Part shown: in pieces, positions 17,102 to 26,069 of the stretch
How the letters are laid out: each line of letters begins with the position of its first letter
Numbering within the stretch: the stretch's first letter is position 1
Source of the DNA: an uncultured Bacteroidota bacterium
GTDB lineage: Bacteria > Bacteroidota > Bacteroidia > Chitinophagales > Chitinophagaceae
Length of the DNA: 64,000 nt
Direction: 5' to 3'
Assembly (NCBI GenBank): GCA_903910765.1
Contig: CAIWBA010000291.1
Span: 62,001-126,000, forward strand
Notes under the pieces: generated by a model
Database searches by the model: none
What the model saw: the letters and a program-made list of their open reading frames with translations, nothing else
What the model was told of the DNA's origin: nothing
Translations under genes and position numbers: made by a program

Positions 17102-18232
17102 ATGCAAGACAACAAAATCGGAAAGAAAGAGTTAACCGTTAGAGACTTCTTTGAGAACGGCCACAATGGTCGAGTTCCTAACTTAACAGTTCAACAGTTA
17201 TACACGCAGTTCATGACGCAAGACACGGATGCTTCTGGTATATCTTATGGCTTATTCAATGCAGTAGTCAAGAAACTACGCTTTGAGACAGGAGACTCCC
17301 TAGTCCCAGGTCCACATCAAAGCACGGTAGCTCGTCCAATTCCAGCTAACTATGAAGCAGAGTTCCAAATATCAGACGAGCCAGAGATCTTCGAGATTGG
17401 CTCAATGAATTTCCCTGAGTTCAAGAAGTTTACAACTGGTACAGTGTTTGACCAATTAATGTCAGACCACGATGCAGAAGGCGGAGTGTTTGCTGGTACT
17501 GCGAATATCGTTATCGGAGAGTCCGGAGTTGGTAAGTCAACTATTACATTAGACCTCTTAGCTAAGATTAAACAGGTTCAACCAGAAGCGAAGGTGCTCT
17601 ATATTTCAAGTGAAATGACTCGTAACGATCTTTACTTCTATTATAAGAAGATGCCGATCATCGAGACTATTCCTACACTCTTGATTATGGACTACTTATT
17701 AGGTCGCTTCGATAAGACCTTGGAAAAAGCAATCAAAGGAGAATATGATGTAATCTTAATTGACTCGCACCAGGATATTATTGTAAAGCTAAAGGATGTT
17801 CTAGGCTGGAAGAGTACAAAGGCCGAGACATGGTTAACTAACCTTATTATTGAAGCTGCTGACAAGAGAGGAAAAGCAATCTTTGCAATTCAACACATGA
17901 CTAAAGGCGGTCAGTATGTTGGTTCAACCTACTTGAAACATGCTACCACAAGTATGATGGAAATCAGAAAGGACGAGACTGGACGCAGATACGCCGAGTT
18001 TACAAAGAACAGACGTGGAGGAAGCTTGGTAGGCAAACGACTATACTACTCCCTAGTAAACGGAGAAGTTAAATGGGACGGAGATGCATGGAGACAAGAG
18101 AATGTTATCGCTGAGTTATCCGGCCAAGCGTCAGACCGTCGCCAACAGTTAGAAGGTCAGTTCAACGATCTCTTCTTGAGTGTTAAACGCCCAAGAACTG
18201 ATGCTGATCCTACTGAAGCTGAAGTAGATTAG
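17102..18232 (+). CDS. RecA/RadA-like P-loop ATPase
   Basis: Walker A GESGVGKSTITLD, Walker B YDVILIDSH, motif IFAIQHMTKGG. Confidence 0.8.
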   Translation: MQDNKIGKKELTVRDFFENGHNGRVPNLTVQQLYTQFMTQDTDASGISYGLFNAVVKKLRFETGDSLVPGPHQSTVARPIPANYEAEFQISDEPEIFEIGSMNFPEFKKFTTGTVFDQLMSDHDAEGGVFAGTANIVIGESGVGKSTITLDLLAKIKQVQPEAKVLYISSEMTRNDLYFYYKKMPIIETIPTLLIMDYLLGRFDKTLEKAIKGEYDVILIDSHQDIIVKLKDVLGWKSTKAETWLTNLIIEAADKRGKAIFAIQHMTKGGQYVGSTYLKHATTSMMEIRKDETGRRYAEFTKNRRGGSLVGKRLYYSLVNGEVKWDGDAWRQENVIAELSGQASDRRQQLEGQFNDLFLSVKRPRTDADPTEAEVD

Positions 18233-18292
18233 TCGGAAACTTGTGCACAAATTTAGGTATATTAACTTTATAAAAAACAAAAAAACCAAACT

Positions 18293-19411
18293 ATGATAGA
18301 TCAATCGCAATTCAACCAAATTAAATCAGACTTATCGGGCAAGGACCCATTAGTTAAGAGAGTAAAATTATCAGATATTATCTTAACCGATAAATCTATT
18401 ACGAACAATCAAATCGAGATTGAAGGTTCAAGAGTACCAGTGTCAAACGCGTTCTTTAACCGTCTAGGCCAAATGGTAAATCTTAATACTGGACTTATCT
18501 CGAAGATGTCAAAAGGCGGAGACTCCGGTATCCAAACCAAATTATTACAGTCAGTAAAAGCCTATTCAGAAAGCCGTGACGGTGGTAAAGAGTTCTTATT
18601 GGTAGGCGATGGGTCAAGCCATCAGGTTACTAATATAGTGCGAGCTGACAAGTATCACAGATTAACTAATGATACCCTATTTGCTACAGCTGAGACGATG
18701 CTTAATGAAATACCAGACATGCATATCGAGTCTATTGACAGTGCTGGCCCAAATGGAGTAAGTATTAATCTTATTCATGGCAGCCAAGTTGGTTACGAGA
18801 AAATCGGTAAGGACGAGGTGTTCAGATTTGGGGTCTCCCTAGTAAACACTGGAACCTCAAGTCTAGTTGACGACTTCTTCTACAGATTATCTTGTGCAAA
18901 CGGTGCAGTTGCCAGAAACTTAAACACTGCATTTGAGTTTGGGGCTGGAGACGAAGCCTTCAGAGGGTTATTAACCCAAATGAATGGTTGGGCCAAGACA
19001 GGATTTGTACCACGTACTTTCCAAGAGAGACTAGAACGAGCAATGGTAACCAAAGCAAGTTACCTAGAAGTTGAACGAGCTCTCAACTCTGTAACTGGAG
19101 CAATCGGCGAAAAAGATTTTGATCTTCAAGCGCACTTAGTAAGAGGTGCTGAACAACAGTTCTTTCCAGAATATGATGCAGCTACTAAACGTATCTTCCG
19201 TGCAGGCCACAATCCACTAGGCTTAACTGACTCTCAAAAGAAGTTTATCAAAACTGACTCTACCATTTGGGATGTAGTTAACGAGTTAACCTGGATTGGA
19301 AGTCATGATACTGTATTTGATCTTAAAAATTCAAAGAAGTTTAAGGTTGAAGGTGGTAACTTATTCTCTAAGACATGGGATCTAGAGCATGCAGGTTTAG
19401 CGCAAATCTAA
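18293..19411 (+). CDS. DUF932-like phage protein
   Basis: RFGVSLVNTGTSSLVDDFFYRLSCANGAV pattern, size and context. Confidence 0.55.
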   Translation: MIDQSQFNQIKSDLSGKDPLVKRVKLSDIILTDKSITNNQIEIEGSRVPVSNAFFNRLGQMVNLNTGLISKMSKGGDSGIQTKLLQSVKAYSESRDGGKEFLLVGDGSSHQVTNIVRADKYHRLTNDTLFATAETMLNEIPDMHIESIDSAGPNGVSINLIHGSQVGYEKIGKDEVFRFGVSLVNTGTSSLVDDFFYRLSCANGAVARNLNTAFEFGAGDEAFRGLLTQMNGWAKTGFVPRTFQERLERAMVTKASYLEVERALNSVTGAIGEKDFDLQAHLVRGAEQQFFPEYDAATKRIFRAGHNPLGLTDSQKKFIKTDSTIWDVVNELTWIGSHDTVFDLKNSKKFKVEGGNLFSKTWDLEHAGLAQI

Positions 19412-19435
19412 TCGGTAAGGTAATACACTAACCGG

Positions 19436-19464
19436 AAGGGGTCCTCAACAGGGACCCCTTTTTT
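19436..19464 (+). terminator. Intrinsic terminator
   Basis: AAGGGGTCC-TCAACA-GGGACCCCTTTTTT. Confidence 0.8.
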
Positions 19465-19691
19465 GGGCTAAAACCTTTCAGTAAACCGGTGTATAATATA
19501 ACAACAGTCAGTAAATGGCCCGCATTCCTTTACTGCATTTTACGATAGCAACTGACGAGCTCTAAACAGGCTCGTTTGTTGTTTAACATGACAAAAAACG
19601 GTGCAGCCCCGGCGAGGCTTCTGGAATAGGCCCCCGTGCTTGAGGGTTTTCGGTCACAAGTAACTATCCGCTCTATAATATAAATAACAAT

Positions 19692-20105
19692 ATGAAAGAC
19701 ATAAGTAAATCAGATACAAGTTTTATTAAATACTGTATTGCCGAATTAGGAATCCAAACAAGTCCCAACATAAAGATAGGAGACGACCATGCTAAAGCTC
19801 AAGAGCACCGTGCCATGGGTTATTATGATCCAACTGCTAACTATATTTGGGTGTTAAGAGGTTATCGAGTACCTGCAGACTGGTATCGAACCCTAGCCCA
19901 TGAGCTTGTACACTGGCGCCAGCGCGAACTTGGGCAGGTTATGGATGGAGACGACGGGTCAGACCTTGAGAACGAGGCTAATGCACGCGCTGCAGTCTTC
20001 TTACGTGAATGGGGCCGCCGCGATGAGTCAATCTATATCCTTCCTAAAGCGGACTCGTCTGAGCCCCTTCTATTAGAGCCCTTGACTCCAGAATCAGATG
20101 AGTAA
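19692..20105 (+). CDS. Small zinc metallopeptidase-like protein
   Basis: LAHELVHWRQRELGQ (HExxH). Confidence 0.65.
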   Translation: MKDISKSDTSFIKYCIAELGIQTSPNIKIGDDHAKAQEHRAMGYYDPTANYIWVLRGYRVPADWYRTLAHELVHWRQRELGQVMDGDDGSDLENEANARAAVFLREWGRRDESIYILPKADSSEPLLLEPLTPESDE

Positions 20106-20709
20106 GATCGTCTTTAAGTTCGTCTCTATACTCTTCAGTATATAAACCTTTCTGTATAACATGTAGTTCAACACCGTGCCAGGTCAGGAATCTCTCTAGA
20201 ATCTCGGCACCTGCAAAACGGGCTAGCCTGTCCGGGGTCTCAACAACAACCATACTTATCTGTTTACGCAGGGTCAAGTCAAAAATCTTGTCTATACCAG
20301 ACCTGCCAGTTAAGTTACCAGCCTTGCCTATATCAGTAATTACCCCATCTACCCGGATTCCGGCTGCCGTACAGTATCCGAGTACCCTGTCTACCTGGGC
20401 CTGGAGCCGGGTTCTAGAGGAGACGCCGGCTGCTCCTTGGTCCGGAATACCTGCGGCCCGGCAGTATACTACTACCTGTCTTGACTGGGGTAGTCTACTC
20501 CCTAGTAGCTTCAAGAGCTCCTGCTTGTCGTAGTAGGTCCGGCCGTTAATTGTGTTCTTCCATTTGTTGACCGCGCCCCGGTTGACATAGCCTTCTAGGG
20601 TCTTTAACGATACCCCAAGAAATTGGGCGGCCTCCTTTTTATACACGAGCTCTCCGCTTGGAAAGGGTACTAAGGGTCTAGAGTCTGGGGTCTGGTCTGG
20701 TTCTTGCAT
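20044..20709 (-). CDS. IS607-type serine recombinase (TnpA-like) with MerR-like HTH
   Basis: ATG at 20709; KKEAAQFLGVSLKTLEGYVNRG HTH; QVDRVLGYCTAAGIRVDGVITDIG...VVVETPDRLARFAGAEILERFLTWHGVELHVI. Confidence 0.75.
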   Translation of the reverse strand: MQEPDQTPDSRPLVPFPSGELVYKKEAAQFLGVSLKTLEGYVNRGAVNKWKNTINGRTYYDKQELLKLLGSRLPQSRQVVVYCRAAGIPDQGAAGVSSRTRLQAQVDRVLGYCTAAGIRVDGVITDIGKAGNLTGRSGIDKIFDLTLRKQISMVVVETPDRLARFAGAEILERFLTWHGVELHVIQKGLYTEEYRDELKDDLTHLILESRALIEGAQTSPL

Positions 20710-20848
20710 AGGGTTATTTATCCAGGCCCGGCAGCCTGTCGGGAAGTCTCGGCCGCCAGGGTCCCGCAGCTGGCTACTAGTGTCCAACGGCTCGGGCCCC
20801 TCTAGAGCCTGGGTCCCTGCTCGGGTCCGCGGAGTCGAGGAGTGGGTT

Positions 20849-21091
20849 ACTCCCTAGTCCCTAACATTGCACAGTTTGTACCTTTTGGGCGGTGGTCAGT
20901 CGGGGTACTCCCTAGTCCCACAGGGCCAGGGTAGGGGTCTGGCTCGGCTGGCCTGGCTGGGGTACTCCCTAGTCCCACGGGGCAAGGGCTGGGCCAGGGC
21001 TCGGCTGACCCTGCTCCTGTACTCCCTAGTCCCGAGGCTGGCTAGTCTAGGGTCTGGTTGCTGGCTGGCATGTGGGTACTCCCTAGTCCTA
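20849..21091 (+). repeat. Regular array of five ACTCCCTAGTCCC cores at 57-58 bp pitch
   Basis: Cores at 20849, 20907, 20964, 21021, 21078. Confidence 0.85.
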
Positions 21092-21306
21092 GATAACGGG
21101 GACATTGGCCTGCCATAGTCTAGGCCTATAGGATAGATTAGATTATAGGGTTTAGTATAGGGTCTGGTATACTGGTTAGTTTTATCTTTATACATATAAG
21201 TAGACTGAGTATTATTATTAAGAGTAGTCGGGGCGCATTACTGGTCTTTGTGACCCAGAATATCCAGGACCAGACGGTACCCGGTCTTGGGTATATTAGA
21301 CTCTAT

Positions 21307-21409
21307 AGTCAGGTGGTGTAATGGTAACATGGGGTTCGACCCCCCAATCAACTCAGTAAATGGGACGATACAGATAGGCAAGATACAGGTTCGATTCCTG
21401 TCCTGACTA
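21307..21409 (+). tRNA. tRNA-like element 1 (non-canonical, ~103 nt)
   Basis: AGTCAGG...CCTGACTA acceptor, T-arm ACAGGTTCGATTCCTGT, D-arm-like GTGTAATGGTAAC, internal GGGGTTCGACCCCCC hairpin. Confidence 0.45.
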
Positions 21410-21434
21410 CTAAAAAAAATAAAAAAATAAAAAT

Positions 21435-21665
21435 ATGGAACTAAATGAAGATGGTTTAAAAGTTTGGAAACATAAAACCAATAAAAGATTGTTTTTAGAA
21501 CAAAGTTATAGATGGAAAGATAGCTTAATGTTGCTAGATGAAACTGAAGAAAGACAAGTAGTTGATATATTTAAAGCGTCAACTTTTGATTATAGAGCTT
21601 GGATATCTATGACACAAAAAGAATATGACTCAGTTAAATCAAAGTTTACTGAAATTTATAAATAA
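21435..21665 (+). CDS. Hypothetical protein between tRNA-like elements
   Basis: ORF track. Confidence 0.5.
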   Translation: MELNEDGLKVWKHKTNKRLFLEQSYRWKDSLMLLDETEERQVVDIFKASTFDYRAWISMTQKEYDSVKSKFTEIYK

Positions 21666-21671
21666 TAAAAT

Positions 21672-21758
21672 AGTCAGGTGGCGGAACTGGTTCGATTCCA
21701 GATAGACTGTGGACAGAGCCGTTGTTGGGCATCGCAGGTTCGATTCCTGTCCTGACTA
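21672..21758 (+). tRNA. tRNA-like element 2 (non-canonical)
   Basis: AGTCAGG/CCTGACT acceptor, T-arm GCAGGTTCGATTCCTGT, extra CTGGTTCGATTCCAG hairpin in D region. Confidence 0.45.
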
Positions 21759-21793
21759 CTAAATAAATAACCTTACAAAAAAGAATTAAACCA

Positions 21794-22252
21794 ATGAAAA
21801 ACGTAATTAAAAGATTTACCCAATTTGTAAACGAAAATCACAAATCAGAAGTAATTGAAATTGACCTAGTTGACAGAAGACCTGATATTTACGGCAGAGA
21901 GGCTCGACTTGGAGATAATGAAGATGACGAAGAGTATACTGAAGATATTCAAACTACAATAAGAGCAGTTCAGGTAAATTCAGCCGATGAAGACGCTATA
22001 ATAAATCAAATGAAAGAATATGGTTTAGCTGGTCCAGGTGAAGAAGATACAACTATCCATGATTCATACCATTCAAAACCAGTAAGGGTAAAGATAACCT
22101 ATACGGATGATGAAGGCGGCTATGGGACATACGGTCCATCCGGAGGAGGTAGTGGTGATATTGAAGTATTTGCTGGAGTAGATGAATTTACTGAAGAAGA
22201 GATACTTCAGTTAGCTGATACTCTATATGAAGATGGTTATTTAGTAAGTTAA
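21794..22252 (+). CDS. Tagged protein with QMKEYGLAGPG motif
   Basis: MKNVIKRFTQFVNENHKSE...AIINQMKEYGLAGPG. Confidence 0.7.
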   Translation: MKNVIKRFTQFVNENHKSEVIEIDLVDRRPDIYGREARLGDNEDDEEYTEDIQTTIRAVQVNSADEDAIINQMKEYGLAGPGEEDTTIHDSYHSKPVRVKITYTDDEGGYGTYGPSGGGSGDIEVFAGVDEFTEEEILQLADTLYEDGYLVS

Positions 22253-22271
22253 TTACTAACCAATAATTTAG

Positions 22272-22302
22272 GAGGACCCTTAGCAATATCGGTCCTTTTT
22301 TT
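22272..22302 (+). terminator. Intrinsic terminator with TAGCAATA loop
   Basis: GGACCCTTAGCAATATCGGTCCTTTTTTT. Confidence 0.75.
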
Positions 22303-22316
22303 GGTATATTAGAATC

Positions 22317-22634
22317 ATGAGTAAAATACAACAACCCAAATTTAGTGCTGACTTAGTAGTAGCAAGAGCAGAGCCCACAGCAAAGTGGGAGCTAAAAAGA
22401 TTGGACGATGGCCTGGTTAAAACCGGTAATAAGGTCCAGTATATTGAATGGAATGAAGCCGATCGCTCGTTCCTAAACTCACATGATGATATTCAAGTAG
22501 GTCGGTCATTAATGCTTGAACCACGGATGCAATTTACATGGTTAACCTCGCCTATTACCCAAATAGTTGAGCAGAGAGAAGGCTATACCAAGTTCAAGAC
22601 ACAGAATAGTACATACGAATTAAGGGAAATTTAA
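22317..22634 (+). CDS. Hypothetical protein
   Basis: ORF track; GGTATATTA upstream. Confidence 0.55.
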   Translation: MSKIQQPKFSADLVVARAEPTAKWELKRLDDGLVKTGNKVQYIEWNEADRSFLNSHDDIQVGRSLMLEPRMQFTWLTSPITQIVEQREGYTKFKTQNSTYELREI

Positions 22635-22642
22635 TTTATCCT

Positions 22643-22731
22643 AGTCAGGTGGTGGAATTGGATAGACACATCTCGCTAGCGAATGCGAGAGTTTACCATG
22701 GTAAATACCTGTTCGAATTAGGTCCTGACTA
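22643..22731 (+). tRNA. tRNA-like element 3, type II (Leu/Ser-like), 8-nt anticodon loop
   Basis: AGTCAGG/CCTGACT acceptor; GTGGAATTGGATAGAC D-arm; TCTCGC-TAGCGAAT-GCGAGA; TTTACC-AT-GGTAAA variable arm; ACCTGTTCGAATTAGGT T-arm. Confidence 0.6.
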
Positions 22732-22755
22732 CCAATATAAATAACTAAAATTAAT

Positions 22756-23394
22756 ATGACTATGAAATTAATAAAGCTATTTGAAGAATTTGCAATAAGC
22801 GAATCTCTTGACAGAAATGATACAAGCTCATTAAAAAGAGACCCATCTGGTAAGCCAGTTGAGTTCTTAAAATGGGAAGAGGTTGATCCAGCTAGAAAAA
22901 ACTCAGATATGATTGGTAATCCAACCGTAAATGGGGTAAGCCTTGGATCCAAGGAACCATGGGTAGTTGGAATAGACGGTCGCCCAGTTAGAATTGCTGG
23001 TAAAAAAGAGTTAGAAGATTATCGTCAAGACGTATTTAATTTAGGTTGGGACGAGATCTACAATAGTAAGAAGACCACTCCAACCGGTCAAGGTACTAAT
23101 CCTTTACTAACCAAGTTACAGATGAGACTAAAAGCGCTAGGCGGAGAATATGCAAAAGCGCTAGGAACAAGTGGTCCATCAAAGGATGGAGTAGATGGTA
23201 AATTCGGAAAGGCTACGCTAGCTGCAGTTAATCTTGCACTAGATAAATTAGGCGCAGCTAAGGCACCTGACAATCTAAATCCAGTCAAACCTAAAGAACA
23301 ACCAGCAAAACCAGCAGAGCCAGCAAATCTAAACATTCAACAACCATTTGGTGATGCTAATGGATTACCATCTGAGTTTGGAAGTCTAACTTAA
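22756..23394 (+). CDS. Tagged protein with peptidoglycan-binding-like domain
   Basis: MTMKLIKLFEEFAISES...; LLTKLQMRLKALGG...GVDGKFGKATLAAVNLALDKLG. Confidence 0.6.
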   Translation: MTMKLIKLFEEFAISESLDRNDTSSLKRDPSGKPVEFLKWEEVDPARKNSDMIGNPTVNGVSLGSKEPWVVGIDGRPVRIAGKKELEDYRQDVFNLGWDEIYNSKKTTPTGQGTNPLLTKLQMRLKALGGEYAKALGTSGPSKDGVDGKFGKATLAAVNLALDKLGAAKAPDNLNPVKPKEQPAKPAEPANLNIQQPFGDANGLPSEFGSLT

Positions 23395-23417
23395 TCTAAA
23401 TATATTAATTATAGTTT

Positions 23418-24332
23418 ATGAAACTTCTTAAATTTAGTCAATATATTACAGAGGCTCGTGAGATACAACCTCATGAAGAAGAGGATCTCCTAAAGATGCG
23501 AGAAACGGTAGATACTCTTAACTATATGGTGGAGATGGGTTATGTTGACCAATCCGGTTATAGAAGTGAAATTAGGGATATAAGTAAAACCTTTAATAAA
23601 TTTGTTAAAGGATTAGGTTTAAATCTTAAAGATCAAGCTGACCTAGAGCGGTTAAAAGAACTTGGAGAAAAGGCTGGTCAAGCTTCGCTTAAAGGATTAA
23701 GCTCTCCAGGTGCAAGAGCCTTATATACAAAAGGTTTACACATGGTTTCTAGTCCAACTCAATTAGCAAACGGTTCACTGGTATTTTCTCTTGATCCAGA
23801 ATATCGAAGAGGAGATGGATGGGGTATTGGTTTCTTTCCTGTACCAAAGGTTATTCGACGTATGACTCCAAAGCAGATTAATATTGGGGTTTGGAGCAGA
23901 AGATATGGATCAATGGATATTGCAATAAAACATTTTAAAGAGACGGCAACTGATCTTGAATTTTATGATAAGGCAATGTTATGGGCAGCTGAAAATATTG
24001 ATTTTGAACATGCTGCTCTCTATCCTGAAAAGTCAATTTGGAAATATTATAAAAAGCACAAGACCTCAGTTAGCAGAACAGGGGCAGATGATTTACGAGT
24101 ACAGGCAGATGAGATTGATTCCGCCGCTAGGATCATACCATTTCAGACCCATGCTGATCGATTACCTGCACTAGAAAATCATCTCAAGGCTTGGCAATTA
24201 AGACTAAAAGCTGCTGAACTTGAAGCGGATAGTCGTGCAACAGGAGCGGATTATCGTGCAATAGAAGCTGCAAAATACCGAATTGCTGATCTTCAATCCG
24301 ATATTACAAATATTAAGAATAGACTTATATAA
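23418..24332 (+). CDS. Tagged hypothetical protein
   Basis: MKLLKFSQYITEAREI... Confidence 0.65.
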   Translation: MKLLKFSQYITEAREIQPHEEEDLLKMRETVDTLNYMVEMGYVDQSGYRSEIRDISKTFNKFVKGLGLNLKDQADLERLKELGEKAGQASLKGLSSPGARALYTKGLHMVSSPTQLANGSLVFSLDPEYRRGDGWGIGFFPVPKVIRRMTPKQINIGVWSRRYGSMDIAIKHFKETATDLEFYDKAMLWAAENIDFEHAALYPEKSIWKYYKKHKTSVSRTGADDLRVQADEIDSAARIIPFQTHADRLPALENHLKAWQLRLKAAELEADSRATGADYRAIEAAKYRIADLQSDITNIKNRLI

Positions 24333-24360
24333 ATAACTTTATACAAAAAAAAGAAACTAC

Positions 24361-24828
24361 ATGAAACAAATAATTAAAAGATTTACTCAATTTGTAAACG
24401 AAAACCACATGGGCGATATGAATGATATGGGCCATGAAAACGGTCAAATGCTTAGCTTAGTTGACGGTACTGAAGAAACTGATATGGCAACAGCTGATGC
24501 ATTAGGTTGCAGTCCTGAAGAATTAGATAATTACTATATTGGTTCTCCAGTATCCAGATATGATGAGCCTGATTTTATGGATGACTTTGCTCCAGTAATG
24601 GACCTATTTTATTCTGATGAAGAGAACAAAGGTATGGGTTTTGAACTAAAGAAAAAAGGTCAAATTATTTGGACAGTAAGAGATGCTGGTCCAGGTGGTT
24701 ATGCACAAGCTCATTTATTCAATCATAATGGAATGAAGGTTGTTGTAATTGATGGCGATGATGGTCCATTTGTTTATATTAAACCAGCTAACCGCAGGTC
24801 AGCTGACCGTTCGCGTGGTATGATGTAA
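24361..24828 (+). CDS. Tagged hypothetical protein
   Basis: MKQIIKRFTQFVNENHMGD... Confidence 0.65.
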   Translation: MKQIIKRFTQFVNENHMGDMNDMGHENGQMLSLVDGTEETDMATADALGCSPEELDNYYIGSPVSRYDEPDFMDDFAPVMDLFYSDEENKGMGFELKKKGQIIWTVRDAGPGGYAQAHLFNHNGMKVVVIDGDDGPFVYIKPANRRSADRSRGMM

Positions 24829-24852
24829 TTGAATTACCAACACATAACTCTA

Positions 24853-24884
24853 AAAGGACCCTTAGCAATAGTGGTCCTTTTTTT
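24853..24884 (+). terminator. Intrinsic terminator with TAGCAATA loop
   Basis: AAAGGACCCTTAGCAATAGTGGTCCTTTTTTT. Confidence 0.75.
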
Positions 24885-24915
24885 GGTATAATATTCTAAA
24901 CTAACAATATATAAA

Positions 24916-25068
24916 ATGAAAATATTTAATTTAATTGCAACTGTAACCTCAATAGTATGTGTTGTAATCTCAATTTTTGACAAAGACTGGTCAGAAGCAG
25001 GTGCCTGGTTCTGTTTAACCCTATTAAATGTAAGAGACCTTATTAATAACCTTTTAAACAATAACTAA
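24916..25068 (+). CDS. 50-aa membrane peptide
   Basis: MKIFNLIATVTSIVCVVISIFDKDWSEAGAWFCLTLLNVRDLINNLLNNN. Confidence 0.5.
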   Translation: MKIFNLIATVTSIVCVVISIFDKDWSEAGAWFCLTLLNVRDLINNLLNNN

Positions 25069-25069
25069 T

Positions 25070-25312
25070 ATGCCATACGTAACAATAGACCTAGAAGATA
25101 TATACGATGAATTAGATCGCAGTGATAAAGAAAACTTAGTTGAATGGTTGAAAGAGGATGGATACGTAACTAACCGAGATACTGAGTTTTCAGAACCTCA
25201 ATCAGCTGTAGAACAATTATTTGAAGAGGATATTGACAAGATCAGAAGACTTTACTTAACTATGTCAAGAGAAGACATGGACACAATAAACCAAATAGCT
25301 AAAAAATACTAA
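25070..25312 (+). CDS. Hypothetical protein
   Basis: ORF track. Confidence 0.55.
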   Translation: MPYVTIDLEDIYDELDRSDKENLVEWLKEDGYVTNRDTEFSEPQSAVEQLFEEDIDKIRRLYLTMSREDMDTINQIAKKY

Positions 25313-25316
25313 CCTC

Positions 25317-25631
25317 ATGAAAAACTTAATTATTGGAGTAGTCCTCCTTACTTGCCTTGCAAATTGTTCAACCGATAAAGAATTAATTAAAGGCTCTGAA
25401 CTTGAAAAATGGGCAATCAGCAATGATACTATTTTTTATAGTAAAAAACCAGTAGCATATTATGACCACTCTGAATATGAGTTAAACCCAGGTCATGGTA
25501 AACGGGCAAAACCTATTCAGGAATTATCTATCACTCAGATTAATTTTGAAATTACAACTGATCAATTAATAAAGTACGTTCATACTATCCATAATAAACA
25601 AAAGGTAGAGATTGTAGTACCTAGGAAATAA
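25317..25631 (+). CDS. Lipoprotein-like
   Basis: MKNLIIGVVLLTCLANCSTDKE. Confidence 0.6.
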   Translation: MKNLIIGVVLLTCLANCSTDKELIKGSELEKWAISNDTIFYSKKPVAYYDHSEYELNPGHGKRAKPIQELSITQINFEITTDQLIKYVHTIHNKQKVEIVVPRK

Positions 25632-25637
25632 CCAACT

Positions 25638-25778
25638 ATGATAACTTTTGAAAGGAGCAAACGCTCGGCTAAATCGCCAAATAATATGGTAGGACTTTAC
25701 TGGAGTGGAACAGTCCGAGCAATCGTCTTGTGTACTGGCCGCAGACGTTTCTACATGTACTTTAAAACCAAGACCTAA
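25638..25778 (+). CDS. 46-aa basic peptide
   Basis: MITFERSKRSAKSPNNMVGLYWSGTVRAIVLCTGRRRFYMYFKTKT. Confidence 0.4.
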   Translation: MITFERSKRSAKSPNNMVGLYWSGTVRAIVLCTGRRRFYMYFKTKT

Positions 25779-26069
25779 CCTTGTACTACTATCTAATTAA
25801 CCACAAGTGTTACTGGACCAATAATCAATTGACCTCAACTATTCAGGAAGATCCAGAACTATTTAAGGTTTGGCGAAAGAGACTAAGACGACTTCAGGTT
25901 GAGGATAAGGACCTAATTGATTTAAAGATATTTCTATTTGATAGGCGCCGACTTATAAATGGGCCAACCCCAATTGATTTTACTGACTTAATATTACAGG
26001 TACCAAACCTGGATACCTGTTCTTGATACTGAGTTATGTATAAATAACTTTATAAAAAATATTAATACA

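Noticed and set aside
20849-21091. CRISPR array
   Set aside because: Conserved core is only ~13 nt with ~44-nt gaps and no cas genes nearby; repeats are too short and not palindromic.
20867-21195. ORFs on both strands through the 57-bp array (repeats GYSLVP / GTREYP every 19 aa)
   Set aside because: Generated by a DNA repeat whose period is a multiple of three; composition and both-strand openness argue against real proteins, though I note the possibility.
21307-22731. tmRNA to pair with the phage SmpB
   Set aside because: I looked for a tmRNA TLS with tag reading frame; the three elements are short, have D-arm-like tRNA features and no tag ORF, so they do not qualify.
22641-22952. Minus-strand ORF of 103 aa
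   Set aside because: Overlaps tRNA-like element 3 and antisense to a convincing tagged gene.
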